A DNA stretch of 5,573 bases from CAKTOF01 sp964523945 (lineage in GTDB: Bacteria; Bacillota; Clostridia; Oscillospirales; Oscillospiraceae): positions 1 to 5,573 of the forward strand of contig CAZGBU010000122.1 of the NCBI GenBank assembly GCA_964523945.1, in the 5' to 3' direction. Of this stretch, positions 1 through 5,000 are shown piece after piece. Made by a program: the position numbers and the translations under genes. Under the pieces are notes generated by a model. The model saw only the letters and a list, made by a program, of their open reading frames with translations, did not search any database and was not told the DNA's origin. Numbering within the stretch: position 1 is the first letter of the stretch; each line of letters starts with the position of its first letter.

Positions 1-1513
1 CATAGACATAGACCACCGCGTCGTAGAACCAATCGCTCTCGTCCACATCGCCGAACGGTTCAAGCTCTTCCGGCTCAGAGGGAGTTGAGGGGCCGGAGGG
101 GTCGGTCGGCGTGAGATATGACCACTGAGCAGTGAATGTGATCTCGCCGGTAATGGTCACTTCCTCGCCTGCTTCGAAGGAGTCTGCTCCATCAGACCAG
201 CCGCGGAACGCATATCCGCTGCGCGTGAGAGTGGGGAGCTTCATGGTGCTGTTTTCGGCAACCTCAATGGTGGTCACCAGACTGTCATAACCATGGTTGA
301 GTGTGACGGTGAAGCGCGTTGCGCTGGCAGCGGCGTTGATCGCTGTGACAGTCGCACCGTCCATCGCGGCCGCGGCTGCAGCTGCGGCCGTTGCATCGGC
401 GTGATACGTATAGGCAGTGCCGTCAGTGACTTCGTAGTGCAGCGCGGCGTCGGCGTACTCCTTGACCGACTGGTCGAAGCTGCCGCCAGTGATGGCGATG
501 GTGCTGTCCGATCCGTTGGTTTCGTCGCCGCCATCCCGGCTGATTCGGACGTCACCGGTATAGGTGCCGCCGTTGACGGTCAGCGCGGCGGAGGAGCCCG
601 GAACGGCAGAAGTGCTGCTGTTGCTCTCGAAGATGCGCAGAGAGAAGTTCCCGCCCGTGACTGTGCAGTTGTTCAGTGTGACATTTGCCGCGCCATGACC
701 ATAGTTCCGGGCGACGCTGATGCCGCCTTTCATGCTGTCAATGACGGTATCCGTCACCGTGACGGTTGCGCCGGCGCTGATTTCAATGCCGCTGGCGCTC
801 CAGCCCTCGTAGACGGAGTTTGCACCGGTGATCCGGCTGCTGGTCACGGTGCCGGTCACAGTTCCAGTGCTGTCATAGCCGGCCACAATGCCTTTGGTCA
901 GGCTGACACCCTCAGCCTGCTCGTTGGCGCAGTCAATGGTGCTGTTGGAGATGGAAAAGCTGCCGTTGCGCACGTCGAACGCGGCGCGAACAAAATTACG
1001 CACTGTGATGTGATCCACTGCGATTTCTGCTCCGACTGCGGAGGCAGGGATCTTGAACACACCGGCGCCGGTAACGCTGCTCGCTGCGGCGCCGCCGAAG
1101 TCAGTCAGCGTCACATTGGAAACGGTAAATGTGCCGCCGGTGATTTCAAAGTAGACATCTGCGCTGTCAGCGACGCCGGTGATGGTATAGCCGACACCCA
1201 CGAGCGTGACATTTTTGGTGATGGTGACTTTTTCCGTGAGGCTGGCGTTGGCAGTCAGCGTGACGGTTTCGTTTTCCTCCGCTTCCTCCAGCGCCTGCTT
1301 CAGCGATGTGTACGTCTTGTCGCCGTTGATGGCAACGGTGTCAGTGCCGGTGAGCGGTCTGGCGCTCTCCGTTTCGGTACCGGCGGCGGTGACGATATCC
1401 GCCGGCGCAGACGTCTGCGAACCGGCTTGGGCCATGGCAGCAGCCGGCAGCATCGTCATCAGCATGCCTGCGGCGAGCAGCATGCCCCCGACGCGAGTCC
1501 CTATGTTCTTCAT
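1..1513 (-). CDS. SLH-anchored surface protein with beta-helix and Listeria-Bacteroides repeat (3' truncated)
   Basis: The frame is open from the ATG at 1513 to the window edge: 504 codons, no stop, C-terminus missing. Residues 1-28 are a signal peptide (MKNIGTRVGG, hydrophobic core, AMA before Gln29). Residues about 60-395 are rich in Thr/Val/Gly/Ser with short recurrent strands such as GGTFTVSNVTLT, ISNSTIDC and VTLNNCTVTGG, as in right-handed parallel beta-helix (pectate-lyase-like) proteins. An eight-Ala run lies at 376-383. Residues about 401-464 (FTVTLNHGYDS to GYAFRGWSDG to FTAQW) match the Listeria-Bacteroides repeat fold. A Pro/Ser/Glu linker (about 469-486) leads into FGDVDESDWFYDAVVYVY, the start of an SLH domain, a family that binds secondary cell-wall polymer. 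I infer an exported, wall-attached protein for adhesion or polysaccharide contact. No catalytic residues are recognised, so enzymatic activity is unsupported. AGGAGG lies 7 nt before the ATG. Confidence 0.9.
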   Translation of the reverse strand, partial: MKNIGTRVGGMLLAAGMLMTMLPAAAMAQAGSQTSAPADIVTAAGTETESARPLTGTDTVAINGDKTYTSLKQALEEAEENETVTLTANASLTEKVTITKNVTLVGVGYTITGVADSADVYFEITGGTFTVSNVTLTDFGGAAASSVTGAGVFKIPASAVGAEIAVDHITVRNFVRAAFDVRNGSFSISNSTIDCANEQAEGVSLTKGIVAGYDSTGTVTGTVTSSRITGANSVYEGWSASGIEISAGATVTVTDTVIDSMKGGISVARNYGHGAANVTLNNCTVTGGNFSLRIFESNSSTSAVPGSSAALTVNGGTYTGDVRISRDGGDETNGSDSTIAITGGSFDQSVKEYADAALHYEVTDGTAYTYHADATAAAAAAAAMDGATVTAINAAASATRFTVTLNHGYDSLVTTIEVAENSTMKLPTLTRSGYAFRGWSDGADSFEAGEEVTITGEITFTAQWSYLTPTDPSGPSTPSEPEELEPFGDVDESDWFYDAVVYVY

Positions 1514-1520
1514 GTTTGTT

Positions 1521-1526
1521 CCTCCT
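1521..1526 (-). promoter_or_regulatory. Ribosome binding site of the surface-protein gene
   Basis: A perfect AGGAGG on the minus strand, 7 nt before the ATG at 1513, fixes this start. The encoded N-terminus is immediately a signal peptide. Confidence 0.85.
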
Positions 1527-1546
1527 GTGTTGATTTGATCGTGCGC

Positions 1547-1614
1547 CCGGATCATCCGGTGTTTGCGCGAGGGAGAATCAGGAATTCTCCCAGCCGCCGC
1601 AGCGCGTCGCTGCG
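1547..1614 (-). promoter_or_regulatory. Structured 5' leader with three inverted repeats
   Basis: Between the predicted transcription start (about 1617-1620) and the surface-protein ATG there are three inverted repeats. The first is a 7-bp stem with a 3-nt loop (1598-1604/1608-1614). The second is an 8-bp stem with a 5-nt loop (1571-1578/1584-1591). The third is a short near-palindrome (1547-1552/1554-1559) whose 1-nt centre would have to open to form a loop. None is followed by a U tract, so they are not obvious terminators. RNA stabilisation or protein binding is possible. I recognise no known riboswitch family here. Confidence 0.45.
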
Positions 1615-1623
1615 ATCGTTCTG

Positions 1624-1652
1624 ATCATACCGGTATGGAGAGACAAAAGCAA
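1624..1652 (-). promoter_or_regulatory. Sigma-A-type promoter of the surface-protein gene
   Basis: Reading the minus strand, TTGCTT (1652-1647) is followed after exactly 17 nt by TATGAT (1629-1624). Both are close to consensus and the spacing is optimal. Transcription would begin near 1617-1620, giving a leader of about 104 nt. Confidence 0.65.
1626..1637. promoter_or_regulatory. 12-bp perfect palindrome overlapping the -10 (candidate operator)
   Basis: CATACCGGTATG is a perfect 12-bp palindrome that covers most of the TATGAT -10 hexamer and the adjacent spacer of the surface-protein promoter. A dimeric regulator bound here would block RNA polymerase. Which protein would bind is unknown. It does not resemble the palindrome in front of the HxlR gene. 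Confidence 0.4.
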
Positions 1653-1754
1653 GCAATTTCGACCCATTTTTTATCGCCAAATCCTGTCATGATAAATTTA
1701 GGAATCATATAGATATCAAGACAAGAGAACCAGCCAAAGAGCACCAGCGTGAAA

Positions 1755-1793
1755 CAACCATCCCCGCAGGGAATCTCCCTGCGGGGATGGTTG
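1755..1793 (-). terminator. Strong hairpin terminator after the HxlR gene
   Basis: An 18-bp perfect stem (1755-1772 with 1776-1793) has a 3-nt loop and begins 2 nt beyond the TAA of the regulator gene. On the minus strand it is followed by only three T residues, so the U tract is weak although the stem is very stable. It separates the regulator from the surface-protein gene downstream on the same strand. Confidence 0.75.
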
Positions 1794-1795
1794 CC

Positions 1796-2158
1796 TTATC
1801 CAGCTGCGGTGCGGCTTTTTGCCTGATAACCTTCGCCCCAGTTCCACATGGCATCCAGCACTGGCTTTAGGCTGTAGCCCAGTTCGGTCAGGGTGTATTC
1901 CACGCGGGGCGGTACTTCAGCATAGACCGTGCGAGTCAAAAGGCCGGTGCGTTCCATCTCGCGCAGCTGTGCGGTCAGCACTTTCTGGCTCACCGAGCCA
2001 ATGGATTTTTTCAGTTCGCCGAAGCGCTTTGTTCCGGGCAGCAGATCGCGCAGAATCAGGACTTTCCATTTGTCGCTGATCAGCGTCAGCGTTGTCTCGA
2101 CCGGGCAGGCTGGCAGCTCTTGGGCCGGCCCGGTGGCAGTCTGCTCTTTGTTTTCCAC
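1796..2158 (-). CDS. HxlR-family winged-helix transcriptional regulator
   Basis: This 120-residue protein is the usual length for the HxlR (DUF24) family of MarR-like DNA-binding regulators. The hallmark N-terminal stretch CPVETTLTLISDKWKVLILR spans residues 18-37. A helix-turn-helix follows at about 45-74 (RFGELKKSIGSVSQKVLTAQ onward), then the wing at 78-94 (VYAEVPPRVEYTLTELG). Cys18 is the only cysteine and sits at the conserved family position. In relatives such as YodB, HypR and QorR, N-terminal cysteines sense quinones, disulfide stress or other electrophiles, so redox sensing is inferred here. The start is GTG, supported by AGGAGGT 7 nt upstream. It is divergent from an NAD(P)-binding oxidoreductase and faces a palindromic operator within its own promoter, suggesting autorepression and control of the neighbour. 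Confidence 0.93.
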   Translation of the reverse strand: MENKEQTATGPAQELPACPVETTLTLISDKWKVLILRDLLPGTKRFGELKKSIGSVSQKVLTAQLREMERTGLLTRTVYAEVPPRVEYTLTELGYSLKPVLDAMWNWGEGYQAKSRTAAG

Positions 2159-2165
2159 AGTATTG

Positions 2166-2172
2166 ACCTCCT
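2166..2172 (-). promoter_or_regulatory. Ribosome binding site supporting a GTG start
   Basis: AGGAGGT on the minus strand lies 7 nt before the GTG at 2158. No ATG is similarly placed, and the conserved Cys18 motif begins at the usual distance downstream, so GTG is the likely start. Confidence 0.8.
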
Positions 2173-2190
2173 GTTAGTTTCTAATTGGTG

Positions 2191-2221
2191 ACTATAGCAC
2201 AATATTGTGCTTACTTTACAA
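2191..2221 (-). promoter_or_regulatory. Promoter of the HxlR-family gene
   Basis: On the minus strand, TTGTAA (2221-2216) and TATAGT (2196-2191) are separated by 19 nt. That is longer than optimal and may suit a regulated promoter. Nearly the whole palindrome lies in this spacer, so a bound regulator would block its own transcription. Confidence 0.5.
2196..2211. promoter_or_regulatory. 16-bp perfect palindromic operator for the HxlR-family regulator
   Basis: AGCACAATATTGTGCT is a perfect 16-bp inverted repeat midway in the divergent intergenic region. It fills the spacer of the regulator's own promoter and ends 4 bp before the TTTACA -35 of the oxidoreductase promoter. HxlR-type dimers bind symmetric operators of this size, and position and symmetry together make this the best candidate binding site. 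Direct proof is lacking. Confidence 0.75.
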
Positions 2222-2246
2222 CTCAGCTGTATGGCTTTATTATAAT
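2215..2246 (+). promoter_or_regulatory. Promoter of the oxidoreductase gene
   Basis: TTTACA (2215-2220) is followed after 17 nt by TATTAT (2238-2243), which overlaps a consensus TATAAT (2241-2246) that would sit at a 20-nt spacing. The -35 overlaps the -35 of the divergent regulator promoter, so the two polymerases compete for one site and one operator can control both. Confidence 0.6.
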
Positions 2247-2309
2247 CACAACAGGAGGGAAACGCAAGACATTCCTTCAAATAAGACCCAATAAACGGAG
2301 GTAAACAAC

Positions 2310-2939
2310 ATGAAACTCGCAGTTGTATGTGCAAATGGAAAGGCCGGACAGCTGATCGTGCGTGAGGCCCTGGATCGCGGGCTGGATGTGACGGCGGTGG
2401 TCCGGGGGGAAAACCGGACGGCAGCGGAGAAGGTGATAGAGAAGGATCTGTTTGATCTGACTGCTGCGGACCTGAACGGCTTTGACGTGGTGATTGACGC
2501 CTTCGGCGCCTGGACAGAGGAAACACTTCCGCTGCACAGCACTTCGCTGAAGCACCTGTGCGATATCCTCAGCGGCACCGATACCCGTCTGCTGGTGGTG
2601 GGCGGCGCCGGCAGCCTGTATGTCAATTCGGAGCATACCGCACAGGTGATGGACGATCCGAATTTCCCCGACGCATTTATGCCGCTGGCCCGGGCCCAGG
2701 GCAAGGCACTGACAGAGCTGCGTACGCGCAATGACGTCAGATGGACGTTCCTCAGCCCAGCTGCGGACTTTCAGGCCGATGGTGAGCGGACCGGCCGCTA
2801 TCTTTTGGGCGGTGAGGAGCTGACGCTGAATGAAAAGGGCGAGAGCGTCATCAGCTATGCCGATTACGCCATCGCCATGGTGGATGAGGCGGTGAAGGGC
2901 GACCACATCCGACAGCGGATCTCCGTGGTGCGCCGCTGA
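2310..2939 (+). CDS. NAD(P)H-binding atypical SDR-family oxidoreductase
   Basis: This 209-residue cytosolic protein fits the NAD(P)H-binding (NmrA-like, YwnB-like) Rossmann group, whose single-domain members are about 200-215 residues. The glycine-rich dinucleotide loop is CANGKAG (7-13), in which Cys7 replaces the usual first Gly of GATGxxG. Further Rossmann strands are DVVIDAFGAW (59-68) and RLLVVGGAGSL (93-103). The late signature WTFLSPAADF (145-154), then GERTGRYLLGG (158-168) and ISYADYAIAMVDEA (181-194), is typical of this group. The family members often reduce quinones or other electrophiles, or are of unknown substrate; no substrate can be assigned here. GGAGGT lies 7 nt before the ATG. 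Divergence from an HxlR regulator resembles E. coli ytfG/ytfH (qorB/qorR) and supports an inducible detoxification role, by inference. A terminator follows, so the gene is probably monocistronic. Confidence 0.88.
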   Translation: MKLAVVCANGKAGQLIVREALDRGLDVTAVVRGENRTAAEKVIEKDLFDLTAADLNGFDVVIDAFGAWTEETLPLHSTSLKHLCDILSGTDTRLLVVGGAGSLYVNSEHTAQVMDDPNFPDAFMPLARAQGKALTELRTRNDVRWTFLSPAADFQADGERTGRYLLGGEELTLNEKGESVISYADYAIAMVDEAVKGDHIRQRISVVRR

Positions 2940-2978
2940 GTCGCGCCTGGCCGACAGACAACGAAACAGGGAGAACGA

Positions 2979-3012
2979 CCCGGGCGTCATCTGCGCCCGG
3001 GGCATTGTTTTA
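2979..3012 (+). terminator. Intrinsic terminator after the oxidoreductase gene
   Basis: CCCGGGCG (2979-2986) pairs with CGCCCGGG (2994-3001) around a 7-nt loop. The stem is followed by GCATTGTTTTA, a T-rich tail. It begins 39 nt after the TGA of the oxidoreductase. Confidence 0.75.
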
Positions 3013-3020
3013 GGGTGGGG

Positions 3021-3038
3021 CCGCGCTGCACAGCGCGG
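3021..3038 (+). other. Second GC-rich hairpin, possibly a backup terminator
   Basis: CCGCGCT (3021-3027) pairs with AGCGCGG (3032-3038) around a GCAC loop. The following bases (ATTTAAC) form only a weak T tract, so backup termination or leader structure for the next operon are both possible. Confidence 0.35.
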
Positions 3039-3160
3039 ATTTAACAAAACAAAAACAATCCCTCAAACAAATTCAAACAAGCCAGCGGTATAACACAGGA
3101 GAACGAAAACCGAACGGGTACCGCCCGCACGAGGAACAGGTTTGAAAGAGGGAGATCAAC

Positions 3161-3412
3161 ATGGAAAATTGGATCAAAAAAGCATTTCAAGATATGTGCG
3201 AGGATGCGAAAGCGCAGCACGCGGTGGACAAGGCTCAGTTTGCCGCGGTGAAAGCAGAGTCCCGCGCCCAGTGGGAGGAGACAAAGGCGATGCATAATCC
3301 CCAGCGCCGCCGGGCCGCGGCGCAGGCTGCGCGCGAGGAACAGCTGGCCGAAGCCCAGACCCGCCAGGCAGCAGCCCAGGCGCGGATCGATGCGGCGCGG
3401 GAGGACACTTGA
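3161..3412 (+). CDS. Small helical coiled-coil protein of unknown function, first gene of the cls operon
   Basis: This 83-residue protein has no recognised domain and no signal peptide or membrane segment. The N-terminal half (1-44) is amphipathic, charged and Trp-containing (MENWIKKAFQDMCEDAKAQH, then SRAQWEETKAM). Asn46-Pro47 form a break. The rest (48-83) is a long Ala/Arg/Gln/Glu helix (RRRAAAQAAREEQLAEAQTR onward) with coiled-coil character. A GAGGGAG Shine-Dalgarno lies 6 nt before the ATG. Its TGA overlaps the apparent TTG start of the cardiolipin synthase gene, indicating translational coupling and a likely partnership, for example as a membrane-peripheral or assembly factor. That is inference from position only. 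Its base composition and codon use resemble the neighbours, so it is probably a real gene rather than a spurious frame. Confidence 0.75.
   Translation: MENWIKKAFQDMCEDAKAQHAVDKAQFAAVKAESRAQWEETKAMHNPQRRRAAAQAAREEQLAEAQTRQAAAQARIDAAREDT
3399..3404 (+). promoter_or_regulatory. Ribosome binding site supporting the TTG start of cls
   Basis: GGGAGG lies inside the end of the small upstream gene, 4 nt before TTG at 3409. No in-frame ATG exists before the assembly gap. The short spacing is compensated by a TTGA start/stop overlap that would permit reinitiation. Confidence 0.5.
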
Positions 3413-4953
3413 CGCACCGGCGGGCTGATGGAGACGATCGACGCAGGGCTGAGGGAAAACCGTCTCATCCGGCCGGTTCGCATTACATTCCGGTTCGCTA
3501 TATCGCGGCGGCCGTGATCGCGCTGCTGGNNNNNNNNNNNNNNNNNNNNNNNNNNNNNNNNNNNNNNNNNNNNNNNNNNNNNNNNNNNNNNNNNNNNNNN
3601 NNNNNNNNNNNNNNNNNNNNNNNNNNNNNGCTGCTGGTGGTGCTGGTGCTGCCTGTGGCAGGCTTTATGCTCTACTTTCTGTTCTATTCACGGAAACTGC
3701 AGCGCAAATTTGTCAAGCGCCTGCATGCGCTGCAGCGTCAATCCTATCACAGGGACGACCGGGCCCTGCTTGATACGCTCCGGGCAGAAAATCCCACAGC
3801 GGCATCCCAGGCGGCAATGCTTTGTAGCATTGCCGACACGCATCTGTTTACCGATACGGCGCAGCAGTATTTCCCCTCCGGCGAGGCGATGTTTCCGGCC
3901 ATGCTCCGCGATTTGGAAGCAGCGCAGCGCTTTATCTATCTGGAGTACTTCATCATTGAGGAGGGACGGTTCTGGAATACAATCCTGGATGTGCTGAAAC
4001 GCAAAGCGGTAGCCGGTGTGGAGGTTAAGGTACTCTATGATGACATTGGCTGCATGATGACGCTGCCCGGAGACTATGATCGGACCCTCCGCGCCTACGG
4101 GTTGGAGGCGGCGCCCTTTTCCCGCCTGCGCGGCAATGCCGACAGCGAATTCAACAACCGCAACCACCGGAAGATCCTTGTGATCGACGGCAAAGTGGGC
4201 TACACCGGCGGTATCAATCTGGCTGATGAGTATATCAACGAATTTGAAAAACACGGACATTGGAAGGACAGCGGCATCCGGCTGGAGGGCGAAGCGGTGT
4301 GGGAGCTGACAAAGCTGTTTCGCTTTGATTTCGGGCTCAATCAGAAGAAGCTGCCGGCGCTGCGGGCGGATCTGTACCCGGCACAGCCAAATCGGTCGGA
4401 GCCGGGCTGGCTGATCCCCTTCGGCGATGGGCCGCGGCCGCTCTACCGCCGGCGGGTGGGTCAGAGTGTGATTCAGAGCATTGTCAGCAGTGCCAACCGC
4501 TATGTATATCTGACGACACCGTATCTGATCCCGGACAATACACTGTGCCAAACGCTCGAGTGTGCGGCACTGCGCGGGGTGGACGTCCGCATCCTTGTGC
4601 CGTATATTCCAGATAAAAAACTGGTGTATTTGATGACGAAGAGCTTCTACCCCCGGCTGATGGCGGCCGGGGTGAAGATCTATGCATACCGCCCGGGTTT
4701 TCTCCATGCCAAATCCTGCCTGGCAGACGACGCGTTTGCCCTGGTCGGCACGATCAATCTGGACTACCGCAGTCTGGTGCACCATTTTGAAAATGGTGTC
4801 TGGATGTACAAATGCGCGGCGATTGCGGATTTAAAACAGGATATCAGCGAGACGCTGACGCAGTGTGCTGAAATCACGCCCGACCAGTTGAAGACCAGCC
4901 TGCCGCAGCGGTTTCTCCGCGCGGTTGTCCGGGTCTTTGCGCCGATGCTTTGA
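3409..4953 (+). CDS. cls: Cardiolipin synthase, phospholipase D superfamily (interrupted by a 100-N gap)
   Basis: Bacterial Cls is a membrane enzyme that condenses two phosphatidylglycerols into cardiolipin and glycerol. Both catalytic HxKxxxxD motifs are intact: NHRKILVIDGKVGYTGGINL (His253, Lys255, Asp260) and FLHAKSCLADDAFALVGTIN (His433, Lys435, Asp440). Numbers count the 100 N as given. Other family stretches are FIYLEYFIIEEG, RYVYLTTPYLIPD and the C-terminal RVFAPML. The N-terminal PLDc_N membrane region is only partly visible: RYIAAAVIALL before the gap and LLVVLVLPVAGFMLYFLFYS (75-94) after it. Frames on both sides agree only if the gap length is right modulo 3, and its true length is unknown. 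The usual spacing between these segments suggests that somewhat more than 100 nt is missing. The start is TTG, overlapping the TGA of the upstream gene. The next gene begins 47 nt downstream without a terminator. Confidence 0.92.
   Translation: MTHRRADGDDRRRAEGKPSHPAGSHYIPVRYIAAAVIALLXXXXXXXXXXXXXXXXXXXXXXXXXXXXXXXXXXLLVVLVLPVAGFMLYFLFYSRKLQRKFVKRLHALQRQSYHRDDRALLDTLRAENPTAASQAAMLCSIADTHLFTDTAQQYFPSGEAMFPAMLRDLEAAQRFIYLEYFIIEEGRFWNTILDVLKRKAVAGVEVKVLYDDIGCMMTLPGDYDRTLRAYGLEAAPFSRLRGNADSEFNNRNHRKILVIDGKVGYTGGINLADEYINEFEKHGHWKDSGIRLEGEAVWELTKLFRFDFGLNQKKLPALRADLYPAQPNRSEPGWLIPFGDGPRPLYRRRVGQSVIQSIVSSANRYVYLTTPYLIPDNTLCQTLECAALRGVDVRILVPYIPDKKLVYLMTKSFYPRLMAAGVKIYAYRPGFLHAKSCLADDAFALVGTINLDYRSLVHHFENGVWMYKCAAIADLKQDISETLTQCAEITPDQLKTSLPQRFLRAVVRVFAPML
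3530..3629. other. Assembly gap of 100 N
   Basis: Exactly 100 unresolved bases, the conventional placeholder for a gap of unknown size. It falls in the membrane-spanning N-terminus of the cardiolipin synthase. Both flanks carry GCTGCTGG (3522-3529 and 3630-3637), a leucine-codon low-complexity run that may have broken the assembly. Confidence 0.97.
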
Positions 4954-4986
4954 GCGCCGGGGCTGGGACGAATCGGCGCCTGACAC

Positions 4987-4993
4987 AAGGAGG
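4987..4993 (+). promoter_or_regulatory. Ribosome binding site before a triple ATG
   Basis: AAGGAGG is followed by three consecutive in-frame ATG codons at 4995, 4998 and 5001, with spacings of 1, 4 and 7 nt. The 7-nt spacing matches other genes here, so 5001 is taken as the start. Confidence 0.75.
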
Positions 4994-5000
4994 AATGATG

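Noticed and set aside
293..1624. A 443-codon open frame on the plus strand
   Set aside because: It lies antisense to the surface-protein gene, which has a signal peptide, recognisable domains and a ribosome binding site. The plus-strand product (Gly/Ala/Asp/Arg-rich) resembles no family and is a GC-driven shadow.
2253..2258. AGGAGG upstream of the oxidoreductase as a second ribosome binding site for a leader peptide
   Set aside because: No ATG, GTG or TTG follows at a usable distance, so no leader peptide can be supported.
2277..3047. A 256-codon open frame on the minus strand
   Set aside because: It covers the oxidoreductase, its terminator and its leader on the opposite strand, with no family resemblance; treated as a shadow.
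3428..3517. Alternative short frame beginning with ATG at 3428 as the real N-terminus of cls
   Set aside because: It has no good ribosome binding site and stops at TGA (3515-3517) before the gap. The TTG frame yields the expected hydrophobic RYIAAAVIALL.
3688..4785. A 365-codon open frame on the minus strand
   Set aside because: It is antisense to the catalytic part of the cardiolipin synthase, whose two HKD motifs fix the coding strand.
4954..4979. GCGCCG/CGGCGC inverted repeat between cls and the next gene as a terminator
   Set aside because: Only 6 bp with a 14-nt loop and no U tract; the downstream gene has no separate promoter visible, so read-through is more likely.
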